The translations under genes were made by a program, and so were the position numbers. The notes beneath the pieces were generated by a model. It saw only the letters and a list, made by a program, of their open reading frames with translations, was not told the origin of the DNA and did not search any database. Shown here piece by piece: positions 1-12,704 of a stretch of 64,000 nt of DNA; position 1 is the first letter of the stretch; each line of letters opens with the position of its first letter. The DNA comes from Delphinus delphis (taxonomy: Eukaryota; Chordata; Mammalia; Artiodactyla; Delphinidae): the NCBI RefSeq assembly GCF_949987515.2, contig NC_082700.1:37535380-37599379 (forward strand). The letters are read 5' to 3'.

Positions 1-2310
1 CAACTTTGTCTTTTCCACTTGACAAATTGTTTCTGTTGTAATGTAGTATCACATGATGCTAAGATCTTGATTTTGTTTGTTGGCTCCAATTGAGAGAGAC
101 ATTTTGACACATAACTTTATTGCTAAGACTTCAAACCTCGCAGCATTAATTCCAAAAGAATTCCTGGTTGGATGGGCCTTATGTTTGCAGCTTTGAATGT
201 GTTTTGTGTGAGAGATATCTCTATTCCTTTCAAATCCAGTGACATGAATGGATGAAAGAGAAGACATTGGTGCAGTTACACCCTTTGCCAATGTTATGGT
301 TGAGGATTGTGCCTGAATTCCTCAACCCAATTCAGGTAGGAAGAATCCAGGTAAATCTAGGGATAACTAAAAACAGGAGAAGTGGTAGGTAGTAAAGTAA
401 GGAACTTGGAAGTGAGTGATAACACCAGGAAAACAATGTTGTTTTTTTTTTTCCATCAACAGTATCTCAAGGCAAGAGAATGACCGACATTAGTTTTTGT
501 TCCCTCTGGAAGACCGCCAGCACTGCTTCCTTCTGAGAAATGTCCATTGCACTGAAGGTGAGGTAGGAACTTTGCCAAAAAAGTTTTCTGTGTAATCCAG
601 AGGAAAAAAATTGTGATTCAGCACTCTTTAATGACTCTACCAAATCTTGGTCCTTTTGGAAACTTCTTTTAGTTAAAGGTTTATAAACTCTGTTCACTAA
701 TTAAGCTCTTATGCTATAATCTAAAGGAGATACTACCTTTGAATTGCACAGATCTGTGATTGTACAATGGTTGATCACTTGTGCATTAGATAATTATGAA
801 CCAGGCTGATGCACTGTTGAAGTAGTTGCCAGGATATGAGGGATGTTGTATTTCTATAGTTTGCTTGGTGTGCTAAAGCCTGCTCTGCTGTTCTGAATAT
901 GTTAATTGGAAGTGTGATTAACTCAAGAATGGGAATTGAAAAGTGGTTGATGATAATAAGAAAGGTTAATATAGGGATGATGCAGGATCCACACTAATTG
1001 TTTTTGTCTTCTAAATCTCCAAAGAAACCCTCTCTGGGAAGTTCTTATGGTACATGTAGAATGAATAGATTTTAGAAGTAGAAAATGAACAAAAAATGAG
1101 TTCTCAATAACCACAATATGTGTGTGTAAATATGAATTTTCTATACTACAATCATGCTCAACAATAACAAGGGCAAGTGTAGAGCGAAGTCAACACTGTT
1201 CCTAGTGGTCTTGAAGAGATTCAGGAACCATTGATTTGTAGCTAAGTGTTTTGAGCCAAGCAGAAATAGCACTTTTGGAAGCATGCCACAGTGTTAAAAT
1301 GTACATTGTATTCCATACAGAAATTTTAATGGGATTTCTTTGGCAGGAAACTAGCCAAATTTGGCAAGACTCAGAAAAATGATGAACAGGTGTGTAGAGC
1401 ACATATATTCATGAAATGATGAGGCAATTTTCCTAAGTGGCTCTTTGGGAGAAGGTATAACCCCTTACATAGGATAAGCTCTTTTATATGTTGATGACCA
1501 AAAAATCAAATAGGTTGTGAAGAGTATAACTGAGTATCATGGAAGTACAGGCGAGAGGAGCTCACTCATGGAAAGAGTCTTAATGGCCCAAGTTGTGAAG
1601 AGTGTCACAGAGAAGCATTGAGTAGGAAAAGTTTCCTGATAACACAATTGGTGGAAACAGGGAAAAATACAATCTGCAATATATCATCTTAGTGGGAAAT
1701 AGACAAATCATAGTACACAATGATATTTAAAAAACAGTATTATTTGTAACTAGGTTATGACTGGGAGCTAAGCTTTGATAGGCCTTAAATTTAATAAACA
1801 GTGACTTTTAATAACTGCTTGTGTTATGGGGAATATGTAATATAAGTGAAGTACCACTGGTATATTTTGAATATATATTTGGTGTGGAAAACTTTAATAA
1901 CACATCTAATGGTATTCAGTATAATAAAAGATTTATTGTTTGAAAGTAACTGAGTAAAAAAGGATATTCCAATGAAAATAATCACAGAATGGAACATTAT
2001 TTGGAAAAACTGATTTTCAAGTCTTAACTGATGTAGCTTCCATGGAAACTAACTGGACTGAAGAAGAAATAAATTTATTTTCAGAATAATTAAATATACA
2101 TTAAATTCATCTCTCACATTTATTTTTTTAGAAGTACAAATAGTAGTAAATGAAGAGTTAAAAGTAAAATCAAATTGATTATAAAATATTCAAAAACTGA
2201 AAAGATGTGATCAAGACTAACATATCTAGTCAATCATACTAACATTCACAAAATTTTGCCTATCCTGTTGGTTACAGACAGGAAAAATCTTTCTGTTTGC
2301 AATGTCAAAA
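1..2310. other. Unassigned AT-rich sequence, no gene seen
   Basis: No coding region, RNA gene or confidently named repeat is recognised. All frames are short and interrupted, with no family motif. The stretch from about 440 to 1720 reads slightly more like an old retroelement on the minus strand, because several short open frames follow one another there, but no domain can be identified. Poly(T) near 444-453 is the only low-complexity run of note. Confidence 0.5.
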
Positions 2311-2323
2311 ATATATCTTACAA

Positions 2324-2469
2324 CAGGGAACTCTACTCAGTACTCTGTAATGGCCTAGATAGAAAAAAGTCTTTAAAAGAGTAAATATATGTATATGTAT
2401 AACATATTCACTTTGCTGTACACCTGAAACTAACACATTGTAAATCAACTATATCCCAATTAAAAAAAA
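2324..2469 (+). mobile_element. LINE-1 3' end, strongly 5'-truncated
   Basis: The sequence matches the last part of the L1 3' UTR common in cetartiodactyls: a CAGGGAACTCTACTCAGTACT block, then GTACACCTGAAACTAACACA, then TGTAAATCAACTATA, ending in a short A-run. The same terminal block recurs at 43050-43100 in this window. It holds no coding sequence. The short direct repeat ATATATCTT near 2311 and again near 2513 may be the target-site duplication, but the TA context makes that uncertain. Confidence 0.85.

Positions 2470-2519
<50 letters not shown>
2470..2519. repeat. (TA)n microsatellite on an L1 tail
   Basis: An almost pure TA run directly follows the A-tail of the L1 3' end. It probably grew from the retrotransposon tail. 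Confidence 0.97.
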
Positions 2520-2521
<2 letters not shown>

Positions 2522-3004
2522 TTCAAAAGAGCTATTAAAAGGTGTTAAAATTATATGACATGACCGTATCCAGAGTTCAGGGGTAGACTATTGTTAAAGG
2601 GTTAACAGTGGGTCTAAATTCACACTCCATATCCAGGAACAACTGAGAATATGACCCTGGATTTACCTGCCCCTTGGAATGTGTTGACAATCTGAACAAT
2701 GATATATCAAGCATATTATACTTGGTTATCAGAATTGTTTATTGTTAAACTCTTTGTTGAGTTGTGGTTGCCCTGGGAATGATGCAACTTGCACACACTG
2801 CTAGAAGGACTCCATGGGAAAAATAAAAGTTATGTGAGAGATGGGAAGGGCTGCTTTCATGAGTGGCTGTATCTGTGCCCTCTTCAGCCTCTTTTGCCTT
2901 CAAACATGCCCCATGCATTGGAGACTCTGGAGAGCCTTGACTACTATGAAACCCTGGATGTAGCTTCTATTTGGTTGTGTGATATATTCCTTGCTTCCAA
3001 GTGA
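2520..3004. other. Unassigned sequence
   Basis: No gene or named repeat is recognised. A 71-codon open frame at 2789-3004 has no start context, motif or homology that I can see. Its right end runs into the MLT1-like repeat, so it is treated as chance. Confidence 0.45.
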
Positions 3005-3222
3005 ATGAGAAAGTGAGGAAGGACAAGCCAGACAGAAGTCATAGTCTATTTGCAATCTAATTTAGATGTGACATCCCATAACTTTTGCCATATTCTGTTT
3101 GTTAGATGTGAGACATTAGATCCAGCTCACAATCAAGGAAAGAAAATTGTATAAGGTAAGACATAAATACTAGGAGAAGTAATCACTGGGAGCTGTCTTA
3201 GAGGCAGCCTACCACACTTGTG
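3005..3222 (-). mobile_element. MLT1-type (ERVL-MaLR) solo LTR fragment
   Basis: Read on the minus strand, the sequence starts with a TGTGGTAGGCTGCCTCTAAGA-like block and continues with the CTGGATCTAATG / AACAGAATATGGCAAAAG / GGGATGTCACATCTAAATTAG order that I associate with the 5' half of MLT1 LTRs. Only this half is present. No retroviral internal sequence adjoins it, so it is a solo, truncated LTR. Confidence 0.7.
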
Positions 3223-5103
3223 AAGAAAATATTTAAGCATTGAATTTACATTTGTCTAGAAGTGAGTTCATATGACTTCTAAATTCTTTTCAATTCTATA
3301 TTTCTATAATTGTATGTCAATAGTGGAGTTAGAGAGATTGTAGAAACATTTTTGAATACATTGTAAAAATTGAATGGTTTTTATATTTTATTTACTCTTT
3401 GGCTTAATACAAAAAGAATTAAAAATACTTTGATAAGGATTCATTTTGAAGATAAGAACTCAAAATACTTTGTCAAAATTCTATTTTTATAATGTTAAAG
3501 TATTTTAAACTCTTAAAACTTCTATAATTTACTTTAAGTGAAATTTAAAATACTTTCTATTTAAATAAATTGTTAATATTATCATGAATTGTCAAAAATT
3601 TTCCCAAATCTATCTGTTTGGTGGGTTTATTTTTTTAAATGTGCTTTTCTCAAGCAATGCAAATATTTTTCCTTAATTTCATAATGGTAAGATTAATATA
3701 ATTTTGTAATTACAAAATGTTTCACGTTCACCTTTGTCTATCTCTCAGGAACTAAATGTCTTCCTGACATTTACAAAGTTTGAATTAAAATCCTGAGAGT
3801 CCAACCTACTTCTTAAATGAATGAGTCACACCAATTCATACTTGTTCAAAATAAATATTTTTTTTATGATACCTGCCCTTCCTCTATACAGTTGTAGTAT
3901 TGCTTAACCTAGGGTACTTTTTAAAGGAATGAAGCAAGCATTTATTAACTCTAAGTGCCTAACTTGTTATTTTTAAATACTAGATTTCTCTAAACTGAAA
4001 TTTTAACTTATTTCTACTCTAATATACAAAATTAACTTGTATCAAGAGGACCTTAATTTTTCTATTAGATAATAAGGAAACCTGATTGAAATATATACGA
4101 GGCTTCAATACCTGTGACTTTTTGGAACTCTCAGGAAAGATTCAAAGGATACATAATTTTTAATACTGTTAATTGACTTTTCAAAATCCATCAGAACTGA
4201 TATCTAAGTTACAGATATTTGTATAACTGGGTCAGAGCAAATATTCTGAATGATCCTACAATGTTAAATTAAATAAGATACATAATTTTGCTTCTACTGC
4301 TGTAACCAGGATATGAGCAGGTGAAAGTCACATTTACAATGTCCATAATATTATCCTTTCCATAATAATATGTCCTGAACTTAAAAAAAATTATCTTTAC
4401 TTTCTAAGCCTCTTCAGTGCAAAGTATGCCTCTGTATGATTGCTTGTTGGGTTAAGAGGTTGCATAGATTACTAGATCAAGCTACATTTTACATCCAAAT
4501 TAATGTCACAAGTGTAACAAATTGGGATGCTCAGATATTGTCAAACAATGTAAGGCCAAGGTCGGCAAATTAATTAGTATTACCATATAGACCTTTTGGC
4601 AGGAAAGAAAAGCTTTTTACTTGGAGCTGGGCATTCTGCAGGATTTGTCAACTCGAATCTGCCACTGGTCTTATTATCTCATTTGTCTTATTTAGGCTAA
4701 ATTGGCAGTTATGTCTTCATGGCAAATGTTTGTTTTTACAAATGAGCAATGAAGCAGAATCTGGGAAACACACACTAAAATAGGTTTGGTGTAAGTTTTT
4801 AAGATATTTCTAGAGCTGGATCATCCATAGAAAATTTTCTTTACCAGTTGACTTTGTTTATGTTTTAAATTTGTGGCTATTAGGGCAAATAACATAGAAA
4901 TTTGAGTTCCTCTAATCAAATGGACAAAATATATTGAGTATTGAAAATGTGAATGACTTAGTTATGACATTGGACAAGTTAAAGAGTAAGAGTTTATTTT
5001 TGATTTTGATTTTTTAGTGTTGTAAATTAAAATTTCCTTGTGTGATCCTGATTGGCACAATCATATACCTGATGCACCTATGTGTGTATCTATATGTGTG
5101 CAC
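3223..5103. other. Unassigned AT-rich sequence
   Basis: About 1.9 kb with no recognisable gene or interspersed repeat. It is rich in short A and T runs. No frame shows protein-like content. Confidence 0.5.
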
Positions 5104-5173
5104 AAAACCACACACACACATACAAACACATATATATATATATATGTGTGTGTATACACACACATACACACAG
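5104..5173. repeat. Compound CA/TA microsatellite
   Basis: A CA-rich run passes into (TA)n, then into TGTGTGTG and back to CA. The tract is roughly self-complementary about its TA centre and could extrude as a hairpin. Confidence 0.95.
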
Positions 5174-5525
5174 GACTTCACTGTAGCATATTTTATTCTG
5201 ATCAATAATATGTAAGACACACTTATTTTGTTTAGCTTGTGAACAAGAAGTTTAGAAAATTCAGTGATAGACAAACTCTATTATGAAGACATATAAACAC
5301 AGATTTACATATACACACATACACATAGCCTCAGAATAGTATGGTGTGTAAGTAATATGTTATGTGTAAGTAATAGTATGTGTGAAAGTAATATGTTAAC
5401 AATAATATATATGGAAATATATAAACTGTTTAATATATCCGTTAAGACTAGATCAGCTAGGTTATACTATATGTTACAAAAATAACATCATTCTTAGCAA
5501 AATATTAATTAAAAAAAAAGATATC
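5174..5525. other. Unassigned sequence
   Basis: AT-rich, with imperfect repeats of a TATGTGTAAGTAATA-like unit near 5340-5400. No gene is recognised. Confidence 0.5.
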
Positions 5526-5716
5526 GGGGCTTCCTTGGTGGCATAGTGGTTGAGAGTCTGCCTGCTGATGCAGGGGACATGGGTTCATGCCCCGTTCCGG
5601 GAAGATCCCACATGCCGCAGAGCAGCTGGGCTTGTGAGCCATGGCCGCTGAGCCTGTGCATTCGGAGCCTGTGCTCCACAACGGGAGAGGCCACAGCGGT
5701 GAGAGGCCTGGGTACC

Positions 5717-5755
<39 letters not shown>
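5526..5755 (+). mobile_element. CHR-like tRNA-derived SINE, short type
   Basis: The copy starts GGGGCTTCCTTGGTGG and carries the tRNA-derived promoter blocks, including TGGTTGAGAGTC (A-box side) and GGGTTCATGCCCC (B-box side). A GAAGATCCCACATGCC block and a G+C-rich body follow, and it ends in about 37 A residues from 5719. It lacks the GAAGACCCAACACAGCC 3' segment of the long type seen at 33200. It is a non-autonomous element that depends on L1 machinery for copying. CpG sites mutated to TG or CA suggest moderate age. Confidence 0.93.

Positions 5756-5794
<39 letters not shown>
5756..5794. repeat. (TA)n microsatellite on a SINE tail
   Basis: A TA run fused directly to the SINE poly(A) tail. 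Confidence 0.97.
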
Positions 5795-5796
<2 letters not shown>

Positions 5797-7428
5797 TGAT
5801 TATTGTATGTAGAAAACCAAATAGAGAAAAAATAATAAATGCTACATTAGAAGAATTTTTCATAGGATTATCTTGTTCTTTAATCTTACTTTAAGTTATA
5901 TCCTTGAAATTACAGTTTAAGATCTACCAGACATGTGCTGTCATTCTCTTCACCCCAAATCTTTACAGACTTCATAGATTATGAATCCTGAAAAAATCTT
6001 TGCTTAAATTTACAGACAAATTGTTTATGGACAAATGAAGAGTTCCTTGTAAAAACAAGAGTGAATATTCCTTTACTAAAATGAGTAACACAGAAAAATA
6101 CATTTTCCTGATACATAATCAAAAATAGTCTCTCTGGCTTTTATTTAAAATGTGATTACTGAATTTTTATAGAGGAATTCACAATACAGAGTTCATTTGA
6201 TATTCAATAAGTGCCTTGTCCTTTTGTCACAGATATAATTCATATTGGTTCTTCCTTAGATTATGGATGTATAAAGAAGAAAAATTCCTTTAGCTTCAAT
6301 GTCAGTGACAAGAATAGAACAAGACCTATGGATTACAGTAGAGACTCCATGTTGAAAACACTAGTAAATAAATACTGGCCATAGTAGGCATGAATGAAAA
6401 TATATTAAATACATTTTTATCTAAATTTCTCAGAATATGTATTTCCAAATACACAGGAAATAGATCTTTTGTAATTATTACTACATGTAAATTTTAAGTT
6501 ACACTTTTGCCAATTACTATGGGAATTTGTTCATATTTTTAAAATATAATTCTTTTATAGTTCACTTAAAGATAAAATGAGTAATTTTTTTTTTTTTTTT
6601 TTTTAGCTTTGCACAGTTTGGTTTCAGTGAGGTCTGATCAAACCATGTGGGTAAATATTGGCTTATGTGGAGTATTCTGCTTTATAAAATCTCTGATAGA
6701 GATTAGCATTTAGGTTTGAGAAAGAAATATATAACTTATTTTCTGTATTGACACCATTTCATGACACAGTATTGCTGTCTTAAATGTGTAAAAGAAGCTG
6801 CTATGAACTCTCTTTAACCTCAAAATTCCAAAGAAAAAACTCTATTCTGGAAACTTGTGGTATACTATTTCAAAAAGGATAATTATCAGTAATTATCAGA
6901 TAATTATCGGCAAACTCTCAATAAGCAATAATTACTGCCATAAACTTGGAAAACTGAAATAAGTTTCTACAACCTATTATGTAAATTCTATTTACTTGAA
7001 ATAGCTCTGAAGTAGGACTATATTACCATTTTCAAAATGGAATCCACTTTTTAATGAACTAAATAAATCAATATTTACAAAAACTGAGACATCCTTATGT
7101 TTACTTCAATACAAACCAATGGCTACAAAATATCTAAAATAGCTACATAAAATAAAAATTATATTTTTAAAAAGGTGGTTGTATATGTCATAGAGAAATA
7201 GAATTTCTTTGAGGACAGACTAAATTGGGAAGACAAAGCCAAGAATATGAGAAATTGCTGAAGTTGCTGTATATACTGAATATGTGTACCTCTGGGAGAA
7301 TATGCTAGAAATCTGTGAGCCTTCACCTGTGCAGTACAGGGAACTATATGGGAATTCACCACACATTAAGTTAGGAGTAGAGGAAGACCTATACTACTAG
7401 AAAATATAGTTAACTAAAAAGTGAATTT
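5795..7428. other. Unassigned AT-rich sequence
   Basis: No gene or named interspersed repeat is recognised. It contains a T-run of about 20 at 6585-6604 and a cluster of TAATTATC motifs at 6878-6908. Confidence 0.5.
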
Positions 7429-7647
7429 GGGGTTTCCCTGGTGGCGCAGTGGTTGAGAGTCTGTCTGCCAATGCAGGGGACATGGGTTCGTGCCCCAGTC
7501 TGGGAAGATCCCACATGCTGCAGAGCAGCTGGGCCCATGAGCCATGACTGCTGAGCCTGCGTGTCCGGAGTCTGTGCTCCACAGCGGGAGAGGCCACAAC
7601 AGTAAGAGGCCCGCATACCACAAAAAAAAAAAAAAAAAAAAAAAAAA
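7429..7647 (+). mobile_element. CHR-like tRNA-derived SINE, short type
   Basis: The start GGGGTTTCCCTGGTGGCGCAG, the box-B-like GGGTTCGTGCCCC and the block GAAGATCCCACATGC are all present. The copy ends with AGAGGCCCGCATACCAC and about 26 A residues. It has the same subtype architecture as the copy at 5526. No clear target-site duplication could be picked out. Confidence 0.93.
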
Positions 7648-8069
7648 TTGAAGACAGTCAGAAAGTAAGGAAAATTTCTTTCTCATATTTCAGGCTCTTG
7701 TTAGAAGTAAAATAGAACTTGCTCCATGAGAACTTATGGCAATGGGCTAGGTATAGGAACTGAATTTGTGCTATTTGTCTGGTTCCAAAAAATACAAAAG
7801 AATAATTAATTTGAAGTGGAGTGGACTTGTATTTCCTCCAGGTCTCAGGGAGAAAAAAAGGAAAAGAAAGAAAAAGAACAACATCAGAAAGCTTAACTTC
7901 TAAGAGAATTGACCCTAAAAAAACAGGCCTCATAGAAATGCCATAGAGTTACAAAAAAATTATGAGCCCCAATTAAAAATCATAAAATATTATAAGAAAC
8001 AAGACTATGTAAATGGTATTCATCAGAGAAAAAATTAATAATACCAGGTATATAAAGATTATAAATTAG
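7648..8069. other. Unassigned sequence
   Basis: A short purine-rich region with no gene. A 91-codon antisense open frame (7658-7933) has no recognisable motif and overlaps the A-tail boundary of the preceding SINE. Confidence 0.45.
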
Positions 8070-8583
8070 AATTGTTGAATATTGTGGTAAACTGAATAAT
8101 GAATGGTCTCCCAAAATATTGACATCTGAATCCTTGGAACCTGTGAATATGTGACCTTACATGGTAGAAGAGGCTTAACAGATATGATTAAGTTAAAGAT
8201 TTTATAAGGAGACACTATGCTGGATTATTCTGTAATCACAAGTGTCCTTATAAGAAAGAGTAGAGTTACAGTCAGGGGGAAAGTGATGTGATAATAGAAG
8301 GAAAGACTGAAGTGGTGCAGCTATAAACCAGAAAAATCATGGAGTGCCAGTAGCCTTTACAAGCTAAAAGAGTCAAGGAACATATTTTCCTCTGGAACCA
8401 CAAGAAGGAACCAGACCTGCCAACATCTTGATTTTAGCCCCTTACAACACATTTAAGACTTCTGGCCTCCACAACTATAAGTGAATATACTTGTGTTGTT
8501 TCAATCCACTAAGATAACTATTGCAAAAATTAAAACAAATTATTGTGATAATTTGTTACAACGGCAATAGGAAAATAATACAC
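8070..8583 (+). mobile_element. MLT1-type (ERVL-MaLR) solo LTR
   Basis: The order of blocks is that of an MLT1 LTR: TGTGAATATGTGACCTTACATGG, then AACAGATATGATTAAG, GTGTCCTTATAAGA, ACATCTTGATTTTAGCCC, a TTCTGGCCTCCACAACT block, and a terminal AATTTGTTACAACGGCAATAGGA. Roughly 35 extra bases sit between CCACTAAG and the terminal block. There is no internal retroviral sequence on either side. Confidence 0.8.
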
Positions 8584-8661
8584 CATAAATATGAAATGAG
8601 AATACTTAAAATGTTTAAATTATTAGAATATAAATTGAACATATTCCTGAGGAAAGGAGAT

Positions 8662-8665
<4 letters not shown>

Positions 8666-8711
<46 letters not shown>
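8666..8711. repeat. (TA)n microsatellite
   Basis: An uninterrupted TA run of about 45 bases, close to the 3' end of the MLT1-type LTR. Confidence 0.97.
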
Positions 8712-8713
<2 letters not shown>

Positions 8714-8769
8714 CACATTTAGGGAGGAAAGTCCACTAAAAACCAATTAGTTTTCAAAAATACAGTAAC

Positions 8770-9320
8770 TCAAATTAAAAATTCTATATGGGAGTTAAAT
8801 AGCAGTATAGACACAGCTAAAGAAAGAATTAATTGAATGGATGAACCATCTGAAGAAAATACAGAGAATTTAATATAAAAAGCCATAAATGTAAAATGTA
8901 AAAAATTTAAAATATATGGGAGAATATGGTGAGCAAAGATAATACCTATCTAAATGTAAAGTGATAAGATGAAGAAAAAATTGGAAGAAATTTCACCTGA
9001 GAACTTTCTAGAACTGATGAAACACACAACCTTCACACTTAGGCATAATTAGTTACTTCTTCACAAAGAAAAATCCTTATTAAATACAACATGATCAAAT
9101 TGGAGATCACTAAAGAGAAATAAAAGACATGAAAACTCACCAGGTAATATTTACTGCAGATATATGGCTGAAATATGTCAAAACATTAAATAGCTCAGGA
9201 ATATATATTATAGAGGGATGGTCAGTGTTTTAGACATACAGAACCAAAAGATTCTTTGTATATTCACTGTAAAAGAGGAGGAAAGAATACCAAACTATAT
9301 GTTCAAATGTAACTTTTATA
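8770..9320 (+). mobile_element. Ancient L1 fragment, ORF1-like
   Basis: The order of degenerate phrases matches the 3' half of an old L1 ORF1: GAAGAAATTTCACC, TTCTAGAACTGATGAAA, CACACTTAGGCATAATTAG, AAAGAAAAATCCTTATTAA, then CACTAAAGAG. No open frame survives. The match is by pattern only and the ends are uncertain. Confidence 0.45.
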
Positions 9321-9485
9321 ATATATGTTACATTATATTATATAATGTATATATGTATAAACATCACATGTGTACTTATTTATATGAATATAATACATGT
9401 TATATTACATATAATACATGTGTATAGTATGTAAATTACATATAATACCTGTCATAATGTATATAAATTATATTATATAATGTGT
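9321..9485. repeat. AT-rich low-complexity tract with dyad symmetry
   Basis: The tract contains repeated ATTACATATAATAC and ACATTATATTATATAATGT-like words, several of them near-palindromic. No coding content. Confidence 0.8.
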
Positions 9486-11759
9486 CAGTCAAGGGATGAG
9501 ACAAAGTAATGTTGGTTCCTTTGACTTTTTAAAATTTAAAAAAAATAAAAATTTTTAAAGGAGAAACAAGAACAATATGACAAAATAGCAATGACAATGG
9601 CATGCACCACCTTCTATATTCATTACCTCAAATTATATTTTCTTCCTTTTTCAAGACTTTGTTCATAATACCAGAAATTATCAAGAATATTTTTTTAAAA
9701 TTTTTATTTCTATGTATTTCTTATCATCTAAATTTACCTTGCAATACATACAAAATACTCATATTTTCTGTCCAAATCCAGCAATCTTTCTAGGTCTAAC
9801 TCAACTTGCCCCATTGTCATGATTATTCCAGGACTCATGAACACTTTTATGGAAGAACCTTGGGAAAAATATAAAAACGAAACCTAAAACAATAAAACTA
9901 AACTGATCAAAAAATCCTGCATATTTATTTTACATGAGTCCATGAATCATATTTATTTCTCATGAGAGACAGGTATAATTAAAGTTTGTGCCTATTGGCT
10001 ATTGGCTTACTGAAGCTATATTAAGTCCTATATGCCCTCTAAAGAAATAACTTCCCCTTATTCAATGAGTGATGAGCACAGGTGATATCTTCAGATAATT
10101 CAGGAGAAAATTCTTCCTTATTAATAAAATATGCTTGTTTCCTTGAATAAGAAACCAATATCTCAGACACAGTAAAATAATAATGTGATTGGATATAGCC
10201 ACAAACCCTTAAATTATGCCCTGAATTGAACATTAAGAAGAAATAAAATAAGTTACATCCCAAAATAAATTTACATTAGATATACAGAACCAAATTCCAA
10301 GAATCTCATGCCATAGTGCAGAACACCAGATAAAAGGCAAATAATTTTTTGAACAATTGAAGACTTACACCTTCATGCAGAGAACTTAGACTAGTGAGAC
10401 CTGGTTGGAAATAGCAAGTGGCAACTACGTGTCTTCAATTTTCAGTTCTTTGCGATCAACAAACTTAATGTGCAATCTTACCGAAAGAGCAAAGGCATAT
10501 ATCCCTAACTGGAGCAGTTCCTATGGCACTATCTCCTGCCATTTTTACTAATAATACTGTAATTAATAATCATAATTAATTAATACTGTAACCTAGTATT
10601 CCATACATATGCTATTTTGTACTGTTTTATAATTTCATGGGTGAGAATGGCACATCTTATACTTAAAATATTTCCCAATTTTTTAAAATTTCAATATTCT
10701 GAGTTTTAAAGAAATCTCTTTCAAAACAGTAAAACTTACATTACAAAAATCCTCTACAGTTAAAACCTTGCTGTTAAAGGTAAAAAAAGAAAAGGATGCT
10801 TACTAATTTTTGCATTAATTGATGAGGATTCATATTCACCATTTATTCATTCTACTTGATTCAGAACAAGCAGTTTACCATATTATCGATTGATCCATTG
10901 ATCTATATGTACCACCTAATAACACTAATATTTTAATATAATGAGAAGAGTGAATCTAACTTCAGAAATTAGTTATTATCCTAATTGCTAGAATTCCTCC
11001 CTTCTGGAAACAATGCCCTCTTCTTCTCTCAACCTCTCTACAGCTAGCATAAAGTCCCAATGTAAGCAGATATTACCCCTTTCCCTTGGACAAAGTGAGT
11101 GTTGAATAAATAGGTCCCTAATCAAAACTATAAAAACGTGTTTGTTGTGATTGGGTCACAACATGGACAGGCAAATGAAGAATCCATATGAGAGATTTCC
11201 CCATTTTTTCTTTCCATGGGCTCAGCTCTGAGGGTTCGGGTCTGTAGCAGTTGGCGGTGCCAGGAGAAACCTGATCAACTTTAAGAAAAATGAAACCAAA
11301 TAAGAAAGAGGCAAAGGGAGAGAGTGCTAGATTCAATATCCTTGAGTATCCTTGTTGGGATTCCTAGGGCTTCCAGGTATTTGCATTCCCAAAGTTTGAC
11401 ATACTAACTCCTCCTTTGATTGAGCTAACTGAGGATTCTTTAATATATTTTCAAACTAACTCAATTTAAGCTTACTTTATTAGAAGAAAAATTAAACTTC
11501 TAACTAATAAACATGTGCAGATTATACAATCTATTTTCCTGCATTCTATTTTATGCTATATAAAAATTTTAACATTACAATTAGCAATGGATCCACAGAA
11601 ATACCTATCATTTTTCTTATAAAGAATTTTAATTCATATGTACATAAAATTTGACAGTAAAAATATTTTCCAGAGAAATAAAAACATCTACATTTGAGCT
11701 TTATTCTAAAGGCAAGATGGTAAATGAAATACATTTTGCTTTAGTTTAATCTTTAGATC
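9486..11759. other. Unassigned sequence
   Basis: About 2.3 kb with no recognised gene or repeat family. It includes an A/T run at 9531-9560 and an AATTAATT-rich patch at 10550-10590. The 72-codon antisense frame at 11118-11336 lies in locally less AT-rich DNA but has no recognisable motif. Confidence 0.5.
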
Positions 11760-11895
11760 AACCTAGTGATGATACGTATTATTATTAACATTCAGGAGAA
11801 AAAAAATTGGCTCAGAGAAGCTAAGGGAATTGTGTGAATTCAATTTATGACTGTATTGCACCAGAGCCATGTACTTAACCACTACACTATAGTCA
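11760..11895 (-). mobile_element. MIR SINE fragment
   Basis: The plus strand shows the antisense MIR order: TATTATTATTAACATT, then GGCTCAGAGAAGCTAAG, and finally AGCCATGTACTTAACCACTACACTATAG, matching the antisense of the MIR tRNA-derived head. An ancient, non-functional copy. Confidence 0.75.
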
Positions 11896-12704
11896 TTCGT
11901 CATTCACTGGGTGCTTTTTTAAGAGAAAGAAAACTTTTAAAGAACAAGTGCATCAGCTTTCTAAATATCTTTAACAAGACACATTAAAAACTATGGCAGC
12001 TGACATATGGTTATTGATGTTAGCCAGTGAATCCCCCTGAAAAAAATTGATGCAATAATTTCTTGCATTAATATCTACCATATATTGCTAAATATAAATA
12101 TGATGAAGATCCCAGAGTGTATTTTTTTGCTCTTATTATTTAGATAACATGCTTATACTCTTGTACAGGTTTTCCTATTGGCCATTATATCAAACTAGAA
12201 ATAAAAGATCATAAGGTAAGCAATGATATATATATATATATAGCTGGAAAGTGATATAAATATATATATTTAGCTGTAAACAGAATAATTTATTATATCA
12301 ATGTACAGTTGTCACAGTGATAGGAAATCTTAAACAGATGAATAGAATAATAATAGAACTTCTTGCTATCATTGTTCTCACTCTCTTTTCTCACTCTGTC
12401 GATCTGTATTTCTTTCCATCTATGTCTCCCTCCCTCTATTTAGTCTCTCTTTCTCCATTGTTATATAATATAATACATGCAAAATATATACATCTATAAC
12501 TTCCTGGTTTACTTTTTATAGTTTCAGCCGAAGAGAAAGAGAAAAGGATTTACATTAAACGAGCATACTAAGCTGAAAACATTTTTAATGTATTGAAGCA
12601 AATACAAATTCTGCATGAGTAACAGGAAGGTAAAACACATGAACAAATGTAATCATATATATTACATATGGTATATATGTCACATGAATCAATGTGCTAT
12701 AATC
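11896..12704. other. Unassigned AT-rich sequence
   Basis: No gene is seen. Short TA tracts occur at 12226-12242 and 12257-12270. Confidence 0.5.

Noticed and set aside
5505..5863. Overlapping 61-92 codon frames near 5.6 kb
   Set aside because: They are the short SINE plus its A and TA tail; no coding function.
7397..7686. Overlapping 68-90 codon frames near 7.5 kb
   Set aside because: SINE-derived, as for the copy at 5526.
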